Shown in pieces: positions 1-5,626 of a DNA stretch of 6,722 nucleotides. Position numbers and translations under genes: made by a program. The stretch is taken from assembly GCA_039917935.1 (NCBI GenBank), contig JBDSIM010000138.1, forward strand, positions 1 through 6,722, read 5' to 3'. The DNA is from Chryseosolibacter sp039917935 (GTDB taxonomy: Bacteria; Bacteroidota; Bacteroidia; Cytophagales; Cyclobacteriaceae). A model generated the notes under the pieces. It searched no databases. It was not told the DNA's origin and was given only the letters and a program-made list of their open reading frames with translations. How positions within the stretch are numbered: the stretch's first letter is position 1; every line of letters starts with the position of its first letter.

Positions 1-312
1 CATGAGGATCAGCTTTTCGGTTGTAGCGAACATGTCAATCATTGCCTCAACCATGTTGTTGTGCTTAGAACGATCCACGGGCAGACCTCCAGTGGCGCGC
101 ATAAGGATACCCAGCGGAAACTTAAAAAGGTTTTTCTTCGCCAAAAAACGAATCCTCACACCTGATGCGTACAACGTTGCCAATGCGATTGGATAATCCA
201 GGTTACTGGTGTGAGGGGCAGCAACCAAGACACATTTCTTAATCGAGGGCGGAAGTGTACTGCCTGTCTTCCAACCCATTATTTGAAGAAAAATTCTACA
301 GAGCCATTTCAT
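1..312 (-). CDS. PlsC-like 1-acylglycerol-3-phosphate acyltransferase family protein (partial, N-terminal 104 residues)
   Basis: Reading the minus strand from the ATG at 312-310 gives 104 open codons to the left edge, so the C-terminal part is missing. The acyltransferase motifs appear in the expected order: HTSNLD at residues 34-39 is the catalytic HX4D box (His34, Asp39), FLAKKNLFKFP at 57-67 is the second block, and GGLPVDRSK at 75-83 is the acyl-acceptor-binding block. The PEGTR-type block should lie just beyond the window. Known members move an acyl chain from acyl-ACP or acyl-CoA onto lysophosphatidate or related acceptors at the inner membrane. The short N-terminus (34 residues before the catalytic His) and the lack of a clear membrane segment before it suggest the compact COG0204-type paralogue rather than the main PlsC. 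The acceptor lipid cannot be told from this fragment. The family call is firm; the exact substrate is not. It is divergent from the 588 gene. Confidence 0.9.
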   Translation of the reverse strand, partial: MKWLCRIFLQIMGWKTGSTLPPSIKKCVLVAAPHTSNLDYPIALATLYASGVRIRFLAKKNLFKFPLGILMRATGGLPVDRSKHNNMVEAMIDMFATTEKLILM

Positions 313-587
313 TTTAGCTGGTTACTTTTTGAAAAAATCTTTAAGTATATAGTCTAAATAAAGCATTAAAAAGAGAACACAAAGCCCCGAACATTTTTTT
401 ATGATACGAAATATTCTGGTTAACGAGGCGCATCAAGGCGATGACCCTTCAGGGGCTTATAAGAATCAACTCGCGTCCTATACCAGAATCCGGGGATATC
501 AATTATGCTGGTAATTGCCTACAATTGATTAATCCTTAACGCACAAATAAACCCTGTGTTCTTTACGACAAACTAAACCTACTCCTT
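313..587. other. Divergent intergenic spacer, acyltransferase / secreted duplicated protein
   Basis: This 275-bp spacer must hold the promoters for both flanking genes. I see no convincing TTG plus TAnnTTTG pair on either strand. The nearest plus-strand -7-like sequence is TACAATTG at 520-527, with one mismatch and no -33 element at the right distance. An 8-bp inverted repeat (413-420 with 482-489) is too short and too widely spaced to be meaningful. No RNA gene is recognisable. Confidence 0.5.
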
Positions 588-1415
588 ATGAAGACAATAA
601 CGTTCAAACTGGCAACCGAAAATTTTATCAACCTTTTTCTATTGGTATTTTTGTTAATGGTTACCCCATTTGCTTTCTCTCAACCTGCAACCTCCAGAAA
701 TATTACGGTTTACCAATATAGAATTGTTCCACCTGACAAAATAAATCAGTTTATTAAGCGGGAGACTACCTATTACAGCGAAATCGCGAAAAAAGCCATG
801 GAAAAAGGGAACCTTCAGTTTTGGGCATTGCTTCAAAAAGTGGGCGGCAACGATATTCCAAATTCACCCAATTTCTTATTCGTAAACACTTACAAAGATA
901 TTGATAGAATTGGTGATGTTTGGAGCAATGCGGCGGCTGTATTTCCAAAAATTCCGGTTGCACAAATCGAAACTGAATCATTGAGCAAAGTCACCGCAAC
1001 CTATTTTTTAGCAGACCAGGCATGGGAGCAGTCTGGTAAAGCCGGCGAAAATGATTTTAACTTCATTAAATTCAATTATCTTTCCTCATCTGATCCTTCC
1101 GCTTCGGCTGCTTTGGAAAAAAAATACTGGCAGCCCTTCATCAAAAACGCCATGGAAAATGCGCACACCACTCAGATTGCCTGGGGTAATGCAATTTTAC
1201 TATCGCCTACAGGGGATGACATGGATTTCAATATTGTTGCCTATGATATCTATAGCAACCTGAAAGAAGCTTTATATCCTAACTGGAATGAAAAAACCGT
1301 ATTTCCAAACGAAGGATTAACTGAAATTGGCAAACTGGAAGTTAAACCAAGGTCTTCTGAGGTCTATCAGATAATTAAGTCAGTATCGGCCACCAATACC
1401 ACGACATCTAACTAG
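588..1415 (+). CDS. Secreted protein of unknown function with two alpha/beta-barrel-like (ferredoxin-type) repeats
   Basis: The product is 275 residues, from an ATG at 588 to a TAG at 1413-1415. Residues 1-31 form a Sec signal peptide with a hydrophobic core at about 14-30 and a likely cut after FAFS, leaving Gln32 as the first mature residue. The mature part seems to be two tandem domains of about 75-80 residues, near 38-115 and 157-233. Each runs strand, long helix, strand and short helix. KKAMEKG (68-74) aligns with KNAMENA (186-192), NFLFVNTY (95-102) with DFNIVAYD (213-220), and VFP recurs at 118-120 and 238-240, an offset of about 118-120. This pattern suggests a fused dimeric alpha/beta barrel (NIPSNAP/Dabb-like), but that is inference from pattern. 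I do not recognise a named family, and there is no catalytic signature. It is a single-gene unit ended by the terminator at 1436. The start is chosen because it gives a clean signal peptide. Confidence 0.88.
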   Translation: MKTITFKLATENFINLFLLVFLLMVTPFAFSQPATSRNITVYQYRIVPPDKINQFIKRETTYYSEIAKKAMEKGNLQFWALLQKVGGNDIPNSPNFLFVNTYKDIDRIGDVWSNAAAVFPKIPVAQIETESLSKVTATYFLADQAWEQSGKAGENDFNFIKFNYLSSSDPSASAALEKKYWQPFIKNAMENAHTTQIAWGNAILLSPTGDDMDFNIVAYDIYSNLKEALYPNWNEKTVFPNEGLTEIGKLEVKPRSSEVYQIIKSVSATNTTTSN

Positions 1416-1435
1416 CGTTTCAGGGTGATCTATTT

Positions 1436-1477
1436 GTAAAACCCTCTTTAGAAAAGAGGGTTTTACTTGTTCTTTTT
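1436..1477 (+). terminator. Strong rho-independent terminator after the secreted duplicated protein
   Basis: Bases 1436-1449 and 1453-1466 form a perfect 14-bp stem closed by the 3-base loop AGA. It is followed at once by a T-rich tract (TTGTTCTTTTTT, 1467-1478). The stem starts 20 bases after the stop codon at 1415. The upstream side has no matching A-rich run, so it should work mainly for plus-strand transcription and would insulate the following repeat block and Dabb gene. Confidence 0.93.
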
Positions 1478-1511
1478 TAATTAAAAATAAAATGCAACCC
1501 GGTTTCCCGTG

Positions 1512-1524
1512 TGACAATATTGGG
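1512..1524 (+). repeat. Direct repeat, left copy (TGACAATATTGGG)
   Basis: TGACAATATTGGG here matches TGACAATAGTGGG at 1812-1824 in 12 of 13 bases. The two copies start exactly 300 bp apart and bracket all the hairpins of the intergenic block. Confidence 0.5.
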
Positions 1525-1567
1525 ATAAAGGCTGTTGGAAATTGTGGTGGTTGCCTGTTCCTTTAAG

Positions 1568-1582
1568 TCACCGTTAGGGTGA
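1568..1582. repeat. Small hairpin: TCACC, loop GTTAG, GGTGA
   Basis: Perfect 5-bp stem with a 5-base loop. It has the same geometry as the hairpins at 1673-1687 and 1723-1737, although the stem sequence differs. It lies 13 bases left of the inverted CCTGTTTATAGA motif copy. Confidence 0.45.
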
Positions 1583-1594
1583 GTTTTACCGGGC

Positions 1595-1608
1595 TTCTAT
1601 AAACAGGA
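1595..1608 (-). repeat. Inverted copy of the TCCTGTTTrTAGAA motif
   Basis: On the minus strand this reads TCCTGTTTATAGAA and matches TCCTGTTTGTAGAA at 1688-1701 on the plus strand in 13 of 14 bases. A 9-base palindrome, TCCCAGGGA (1612-1620), lies next to it, on the side where the plus-strand copy has its hairpin. Confidence 0.55.
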
Positions 1609-1672
1609 TATTCCCAGGGAGTTGGAAAATAAAATCCATCCAACCCAGATAATGTGAAATTAAAGCAAATTC

Positions 1673-1722
1673 AGCTCAGGAGGAGCTTCCTGTTTGTAGA
1701 AAATTGACCATACCGAAAACCC
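1673..1722 (+). repeat. 50-bp repeat unit 1 with hairpin head (AGCTC, loop, GAGCT)
   Basis: The unit opens with a perfect 5-bp stem and 5-base loop at 1673-1687, followed by the TCCTGTTTGTAGAA motif at 1688-1701. The first 20 bases match unit 2 (from 1723) in 15 positions, giving the shared pattern GCTCnGnAGGAGCnnCCTG. The stem bases vary between units while pairing is kept (AGCTC/GAGCT versus GGCTC/GAGCC), which suggests the structure matters. Confidence 0.55.
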
Positions 1723-1772
1723 GGCTCTGTAGGAGCCCCCTGAATCCTTCGTTGAAATATAAGAACGAGGCT
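1723..1772 (+). repeat. 50-bp repeat unit 2 with hairpin head (GGCTC, loop TGTAG, GAGCC)
   Basis: The hairpin at 1723-1737 begins exactly 50 bases after the one at 1673 and is likewise followed by CCTG (1739-1742). After about 20 bases the unit no longer resembles unit 1, so only the head is conserved. A following hairpin at 1761-1778 overlaps its end. Confidence 0.5.
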
Positions 1773-1778
1773 GTTCTT
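1761..1778. repeat. Hairpin AAGAAC, loop GAGGCT, GTTCTT
   Basis: Perfect 6-bp stem with a 6-base loop, followed by TCAAATTTTGAGCTCCC. There is no T-run directly after it on the plus strand, so it is not a typical terminator. It is part of the same hairpin cluster upstream of the Dabb gene. Confidence 0.4.
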
Positions 1779-1811
1779 CAAATTTTGAGCTCCCTTCTTA
1801 AAACTTTAGTC

Positions 1812-1824
1812 TGACAATAGTGGG
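1812..1824 (+). repeat. Direct repeat, right copy (TGACAATAGTGGG)
   Basis: Partner of 1512-1524, with 12 of 13 bases identical and a 300-bp offset. It is followed by a long T-rich run (1824-1840). Confidence 0.5.
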
Positions 1825-1853
1825 TTTTTTATTTTTTTTTGCCGATAAGATTA

Positions 1854-1883
1854 TTGGATGATGAAAAAATGGTTTTACTTTTC
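1854..1883 (+). promoter_or_regulatory. Candidate Bacteroidota promoter for the Dabb gene
   Basis: TACTTTTC at 1876-1883 matches the TAnnTTTG -7 element in all but the last base, and a TTG at 1854-1856 lies 19 bases upstream, the usual spacing for the -33 element. Transcription would start near 1890, about 24 bases before the ATG at 1914. That start would also exclude the longer TTG-initiated reading of the gene. The match is imperfect. Confidence 0.35.
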
Positions 1884-1913
1884 GAAGCAGATCAAACCAA
1901 TACTGTAATCATT

Positions 1914-2306
1914 ATGAATAAACTCAATGGAATCCTTTTTATTATTACGTTAGCCATTATGATACCGAAGATCACGCAGGCACAACGGGCAGGCAATGAA
2001 AATGTTTTACGCCATGTGGTAATGTTCAAATTTAAAGATGCCTCCAGCGCTACGGATGTTAAGAAAGTAGAGGATGCTTTTCGCGCACTATCGGGAAAAT
2101 TGTCAACGATTAAAAATTTTGAGTGGGGTACCAATAACAGTCCTGAAAATTTGAATCAGGGTTTAACCCATTGTTTTCTTGTTACCTTTTCCAATGAAAA
2201 AGACCGCGATGATTATTTAGTCCACCCTGACCATAAGGCTTTTGTTGAGGTTTTGAAACCTCATCTTGATAAAGTAACCGTAATGGATTACTGGGCAAAA
2301 AAATAA
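1914..2306 (+). CDS. Secreted Dabb (stress-responsive alpha/beta barrel) domain protein
   Basis: The product is 130 residues. Residues 1-23 form a Sec signal peptide (hydrophobic 7-18) with a likely cut after TQA, leaving an N-terminal Gln. Residues 31-128 match the Dabb domain: the opening strand LRHVVMFKFKD (32-42), a helix rich in charged residues (about 47-62), the core strand HCFLVTFSNEKDRDDY (86-101), the hallmark HPDHKAF (104-110), and the closing strand KVTVMDYW (120-127). Dabb domains are small dimeric alpha/beta barrels. Some bind small hydrophobic molecules or catalyse cyclisations (olivetolic acid cyclase in plants), but most bacterial members have no known reaction, so no substrate is assigned. 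The frame stays open upstream to a TTG at 1839; the ATG at 1914 is preferred because it starts exactly at a signal peptide. It is convergent with the GH20 gene. Confidence 0.92.
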   Translation: MNKLNGILFIITLAIMIPKITQAQRAGNENVLRHVVMFKFKDASSATDVKKVEDAFRALSGKLSTIKNFEWGTNNSPENLNQGLTHCFLVTFSNEKDRDDYLVHPDHKAFVEVLKPHLDKVTVMDYWAKK

Positions 2307-2420
2307 CTGTTTCTTTGGCTATTCTCAAAAGGCAAATTATTGTTGGTACTTACCCTGAAAAATTCCGAGTCAGTCATTGGTGAAATAAAAAACAATGGGT
2401 CCGTCCAAAACTAATGTTGA

Positions 2421-4064
2421 TTATTCAACCCAGGGCACACGTGGCGAGCGATAGAAGTTAATATCCATCGCTTTCCACCTTTTGCTTTGATTCCCTAGCC
2501 TGACTTTGTATTCATTCCAGTCTCTTTTCTCAGCAGGCGTCCAACCCACTTCGGCTACGCCAGGCAATCTCGGAAAAAGCATGTACTCAACATCCTCCAT
2601 GGTAATAAGTGTTTCAGACCAAAGCGGGGCTTCTACGCCCAGAATTAGCCGGGGGTGAATGCCTTTGACAATTGTAAGCGGATCCCAAATATAGGATGAA
2701 TCTGCTTCGATATACGCGGCCCAGTGCAACCCCAATTTCGAAGTCGAGTCGTATTGCATGTCGAGGTAAACTTTTTCCGAAGGGGAATAGATTAATTTTG
2801 CTCCTTTTTCTGCGGCAAGTAATGCATATTTTTGTGAATGCCAGTATTGAACGATTACCGTTGAGTCAAGGTCGCCTTGAGCGATCTCTTCCCATCCGAT
2901 CATTTTCTTACCATTAGCTTCAACAATTTCCTTAAACCTGTTAACAAAGTTGATGTAATCAGCCTTTTTCGTCACCTGGGCTTCATCTCCACCGATGTGC
3001 AGATAAGGACCAGGCGTTATGGCGGATAATTCACGCAAGACATCATTAATAAACCTGAAAGTTACCTCTTTCTTAATATCGAGTGTACTAAATCCGACCT
3101 CAATCCCTGTGTGCACTACCCCAGGGGTTGGTTTACCTGCGCCAGGAACATTACGGGCACCTGCCTCGCGAGTGATGGGGGGTCCTTGATTTAATTCAGC
3201 GTAAGACACTAATGCCGCGTTGATGTGCCCAGGCATATCAATCTCGGGAATTACCGTGATATAATGTTGTTTTGCGTAATCAACAATCTCTTTATATTCC
3301 TCCTGGGTGTAGAATCCCCCTTTACCCCCGCCCACCTCATTAGCACCACCAATTTTCGTCAGGTTAGGCCATGACTTGATCTCAATCCTCCACCCCTGGT
3401 CATCACTGAGGTGAAGATGAAGAATATTCATCTTATAAAAGCTGATGAGATCAGTGTATCGCTTCACCTCCTCAACGGTCCTGAAATGACGAGCAACGTC
3501 AAGCATCGATCCTCGCCACTCATATTCAGGATAATCTTTTATGGTTCCCGTCGCGATGTCCCATACACCATTCGATACCACGGTTGAACCTTCTATTTTT
3601 TCCGAAAGAAGTTGCCGCAATGTCTGGATTCCGTAAAATAATCCCGCATGCTTATTGGCGGAAATTTTTATCTGATCATCGGTAATGGATAACGCATACC
3701 CCTCTGCTCCCAGTTGTTTGTCTGCCGCATTTGTCGTCAGGTAGATAATTCCTGAGGCCTTACCATCACCTGTCGAGACACGCAGGTCGAAACCTGTGGC
3801 AGGATTGAGTTTTTCTCTCAGGTAATTTCCAAGCGCGTTGATTTCTTCACCGGAAGAATCCGTAACAATAACGGTTTGATTGTCTAATACAAATGAGTTT
3901 CCGGAAAATTGAGCGGAAATTGGTTTCGGTATAATACTTTCAAAGGCAAGTTTCGCTTCGGTCGAAGCCTGTTTTGAATCACTACAAGCCAGCAGGCAAA
4001 AAAAACTAATGATCCCCAACGTCAGGGTACTGTTGGGGCTATACTTTTTAGCACAATGAAACAT
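2421..4064 (-). CDS. Beta-N-acetylhexosaminidase, glycoside hydrolase family 20, lipoprotein
   Basis: The product is 547 residues. It removes terminal beta-linked GlcNAc or GalNAc from chitooligosaccharides and glycans by substrate-assisted catalysis. Residues 1-27 form a lipoprotein signal with lipobox LLAC and acylated Cys27, so it is membrane-anchored in the periplasm or at the cell surface. Residues 42-165 form the GH20b accessory domain; the TIM barrel runs from about 180 to 530. Visible signatures are EWRGSMLDVARHF (182-194, substrate-binding Arg184), HLHLSDDQGWRIEI (216-229), PEIDMPGH (273-280) and the catalytic pair Asp360-Glu361 in HIGGDEAQ (356-363). Pocket-type tryptophans are W391, W408 and W482. 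The frame stays open upstream to a TTG at 4202, but the ATG at 4064 is the first Met and starts the lipobox signal. All key residues are intact. No PUL genes (SusC/D) lie beside it. Confidence 0.96.
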   Translation of the reverse strand: MFHCAKKYSPNSTLTLGIISFFCLLACSDSKQASTEAKLAFESIIPKPISAQFSGNSFVLDNQTVIVTDSSGEEINALGNYLREKLNPATGFDLRVSTGDGKASGIIYLTTNAADKQLGAEGYALSITDDQIKISANKHAGLFYGIQTLRQLLSEKIEGSTVVSNGVWDIATGTIKDYPEYEWRGSMLDVARHFRTVEEVKRYTDLISFYKMNILHLHLSDDQGWRIEIKSWPNLTKIGGANEVGGGKGGFYTQEEYKEIVDYAKQHYITVIPEIDMPGHINAALVSYAELNQGPPITREAGARNVPGAGKPTPGVVHTGIEVGFSTLDIKKEVTFRFINDVLRELSAITPGPYLHIGGDEAQVTKKADYINFVNRFKEIVEANGKKMIGWEEIAQGDLDSTVIVQYWHSQKYALLAAEKGAKLIYSPSEKVYLDMQYDSTSKLGLHWAAYIEADSSYIWDPLTIVKGIHPRLILGVEAPLWSETLITMEDVEYMLFPRLPGVAEVGWTPAEKRDWNEYKVRLGNQSKRWKAMDINFYRSPRVPWVE

Positions 4065-4083
4065 ATTCAGATTTAATAAGTAG

Positions 4084-4091
4084 CGAATGTA
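4084..4091 (-). promoter_or_regulatory. Candidate -7 element for the GH20 gene
   Basis: On the minus strand this reads TACATTCG, one mismatch from TAnnTTTG. Transcription would start near 4077, about 13 bases before the GH20 ATG at 4064. TTG trinucleotides lie upstream, but none at the ideal 19-21 base spacing, so support is weak. Confidence 0.3.
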
Positions 4092-4127
4092 AGAATTATT
4101 TGCAACCCAATACACCAAAAAAGCAGG

Positions 4128-4144
4128 TGTGTGTTGAACACACA
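4128..4144. promoter_or_regulatory. Perfect 17-bp palindrome in the divergent spacer, candidate operator
   Basis: TGTGTGTT and AACACACA form perfect 8-bp arms around a single central G at 4136. It lies in the 196-bp spacer between the divergent GH20 and methyltransferase starts, about 50 bases upstream of the expected GH20 transcription start and about 100 upstream of the methyltransferase's. Position and symmetry suit a dimeric regulator's site. The arms are a simple TG/CA alternation, so chance is possible. Confidence 0.35.
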
Positions 4145-4237
4145 AAAATTGTTTGTTTCTAACTCGATGAAACGTTCCCTTTAAATTCCTATTGACAACC
4201 AAAGCAAGGACCTGTGGGTGAAATTGGTTTTAAATCC

Positions 4238-4245
4238 TACCTTTG
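4238..4245 (+). promoter_or_regulatory. Bacteroidota -7 promoter element (TACCTTTG) for the methyltransferase gene
   Basis: TACCTTTG is an exact match to the TAnnTTTG element. Its position implies a transcript start at about 4251-4253 and a very short leader before the ATG at 4261. It overlaps the alternative TTG start at 4243 and so argues against it. No clear -33 TTG lies at the standard distance (GTG at 4214-4216 is the nearest). Confidence 0.5.
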
Positions 4246-4260
4246 AAATTAACCCTGCAT

Positions 4261-5067
4261 ATGATCAAACTCATTATTGGTGCATTAAAACATTTCGCCT
4301 GGTTTAAACGGTTGAATGCCAAAGTAACTTATGAAATTCTGGCAAAGAATATTTCTGCCGAGGATTGGCATTTTATGAATTACGGATACTGGCCTGATAA
4401 CAACGAAGCGCCTTTAGCCATACCGGACGATCCAAAAATTCAGAAATATCCATTGCAGATGTACCATTATCTGGCTGCGAAAACGGATGTAAAGGGCAAG
4501 CATCTTCTGGAAATAGGCAGTGGCAGGGGCGGTGGTGCCCGGTATATTGCGGGGGCGCTTCAACCGGCTTCATACATAGGACTTGACATCGCACAAAGCG
4601 CGGTCGATCTGGCGAATAAAATTCATCCGTTGCCCAATCTTAAATTTATTCAGGGGAGCGCAGAAGCGATCCCCCTTCCAGAAAATAGTATTGACGTCGT
4701 ACTGAATGTGGAGTCGTGTCACGCCTATGGCTCGGTAGAAAAATTTCTCAGTGAGGTAAAAAGGGTATTGAAGCCTGGCGGGTACCTCCTACTAGTGGAT
4801 TTCCGGGATGTTAAAAATATGGAATTGTTACGCAGCCAATTAAGGAAAACAGGAATGCAATGGATCGAAGAAAAGAACATCGCGCCCAATGTGGTCAAGG
4901 CAATGGAAGCTGAGGATGAGGTAAAAAAAGCACGGATAAAAAAACTATTCCCCCAAAAATGGCAAACGTTGTTCGGGGAGTTTGCAGGGGTAGTGGGGTC
5001 CAGGATTCACGTTAATCTGAAGACCGGTGCAAGACTTTATTACCGGTTCGTTTTACGAAAATCATAG
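4261..5067 (+). CDS. Class I SAM-dependent methyltransferase, phthiotriol/phenolphthiotriol methyltransferase-like
   Basis: The product is 268 residues. The Rossmann fold is clear: motif I LLEIGSGRGGG (82-92) binds SAM, the acidic end of strand 2 is Asp109 in YIGLDI, motif II is IDVVLNVES (144-152), and motif III is LKPGGYLLLVD (170-180). The front region NYGYWPDNNEA (40-50) and the stretches GGGARYIAGALQPASYIGLD (90-109) and VVLNVESCHAY (146-156) closely resemble, from memory, the mycobacterial enzymes that O-methylate phthiotriol-type lipids (Rv2952 family). An O-methyltransferase acting on a lipid or polyketide-like alcohol is therefore the best guess, but the substrate in a Bacteroidota host is unknown and no PKS genes are in view. 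There is no signal peptide; the basic, hydrophobic N-terminus (1-20) may touch the membrane. The ATG at 4261 is preferred over a TTG at 4243 that lies in the -7 element. It is convergent with the YHS gene, 23 bp apart. Confidence 0.9.
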   Translation: MIKLIIGALKHFAWFKRLNAKVTYEILAKNISAEDWHFMNYGYWPDNNEAPLAIPDDPKIQKYPLQMYHYLAAKTDVKGKHLLEIGSGRGGGARYIAGALQPASYIGLDIAQSAVDLANKIHPLPNLKFIQGSAEAIPLPENSIDVVLNVESCHAYGSVEKFLSEVKRVLKPGGYLLLVDFRDVKNMELLRSQLRKTGMQWIEEKNIAPNVVKAMEAEDEVKKARIKKLFPQKWQTLFGEFAGVVGSRIHVNLKTGARLYYRFVLRKS

Positions 5068-5090
5068 GCATGGATTATTATCTGTAAAAA

Positions 5091-5552
5091 TTAATGCATT
5101 TTCGCTTTCCAGTTCTTTTCAGCGGCGGCCTTTAATCTTTTTATATCCCGGTTCCATTTCAGCAGGCGGTTATCGCTATTGTAGTTATAAAATAAATACA
5201 ATTTGCCATCCATTATTTTGTAAGTAACAGGATTCACTTTAACCCTTTCGCCGTTTAACGCGACCGTATAAGCACACCAGCCTCCATAAGCAGGTTCATA
5301 CTTGTCGGGGGACTTTTTAAATTCCTCCAAATTTTCAGCATTGGCAAAATAATAGGTGATGCCTTGATGATGATGGTAAAACTTTGACATTCCTTTTAAA
5401 GGTCTGCTCTCCTTAAAATAACTTACTGCATCGAATTCCCGTAAGGCAATATCATTGTTGGTGTTAAAGTTCCTGCGTCTTTCAGCGTCTTCAGCCTGGG
5501 CCGAAACACCCAGATACAAAAACACAGCGAGTATGGTGAGGTATGACTTCAT
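5091..5552 (-). CDS. Exported YHS-domain protein
   Basis: The product is 153 residues from the ATG at 5552. Two further in-frame ATGs (5567, 5564) would add five residues, but 5552 begins the signal peptide MKSYLTILAVFLYLGVSAQA directly. Cleavage is likely after residue 18 or 20. The YHS-like domain covers about 36-100: ALREFDAVSYF (36-46), KGMSKFYHHHQGITYYFA (53-70), NAENLEEFKKSPDKYEP (71-87) and the highly conserved YGGWCAY (89-95) with Cys93. The C-terminal part, rich in Lys and Trp, continues with MDGKLYLFYN (114-123), typical of exported YHS proteins in this phylum. The domain is thought to bind metal, inferred from heavy-metal ATPases and monooxygenases carrying it; the local HHH (60-62) and Cys93 could contribute. 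No enzymatic role is established. It is convergent with the methyltransferase and divergent from the TIM-barrel gene. Confidence 0.92.
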   Translation of the reverse strand: MKSYLTILAVFLYLGVSAQAEDAERRRNFNTNNDIALREFDAVSYFKESRPLKGMSKFYHHHQGITYYFANAENLEEFKKSPDKYEPAYGGWCAYTVALNGERVKVNPVTYKIMDGKLYLFYNYNSDNRLLKWNRDIKRLKAAAEKNWKAKMH

Positions 5553-5626
5553 ATGTTTTATCATCATGCTTCTATAGCCATCGCAAAATGGCTTTATAAG
5601 TTCACAACTGTGATCTTAAAGGTTGG

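Larger units (their letters stand above)
1467..1913. other. Non-coding repeat- and hairpin-rich intergenic block
   Basis: About 450 bp between the terminator and the Dabb gene has no credible ORF on either strand. It carries several small hairpins with 5- or 6-base loops (1568-1582, 1673-1687, 1723-1737, 1761-1778), an inverted pair of a 14-base motif (1595-1608 with 1688-1701), and a near-identical 13-base direct repeat at 1512-1524 and 1812-1824. The pattern resembles the short intergenic repeats with GCTCCGTAGGAGC-type palindromes that I recall from Bacteroidota genomes; I could not check this. The promoter of the Dabb gene is probably at the right end. Confidence 0.6.

Noticed and set aside
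2..196. 64-residue plus-strand ORF at the left edge
   Set aside because: It is antisense to the acyltransferase, whose HX4D and later motifs read cleanly on the minus strand; the plus-strand product has no recognisable features.
413..489. 8-bp inverted repeat ATTCTGGT / ACCAGAAT
   Set aside because: 61-base separation and only 8 bp; roughly an even chance of appearing in a spacer of this size.
401..514. 37-residue plus-strand ORF in the first divergent spacer
   Set aside because: Short, no promoter or family resemblance, and an ORF of this length is expected by chance.
1467..1838. CRISPR array in the repeat block
   Set aside because: Only two degenerate units, no conserved full-length repeat with unique spacers, and no cas genes.
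1839..1913. 25-residue N-terminal extension of the Dabb protein from a TTG codon
   Set aside because: It would bury the signal peptide that begins exactly at the ATG at 1914 and overlaps the candidate promoter.
2375..2397. Possible convergent terminator between the Dabb and GH20 genes (CATTG ... CAATG)
   Set aside because: Only a 5-bp AT-rich stem with a 13-base loop; too weak to call a terminator on either strand.
4065..4202. 46-residue N-terminal extension of the GH20 protein from a TTG codon
   Set aside because: The lipoprotein signal starts at the ATG at 4064; the extension crosses the promoter region and the palindrome and does not resemble family members.
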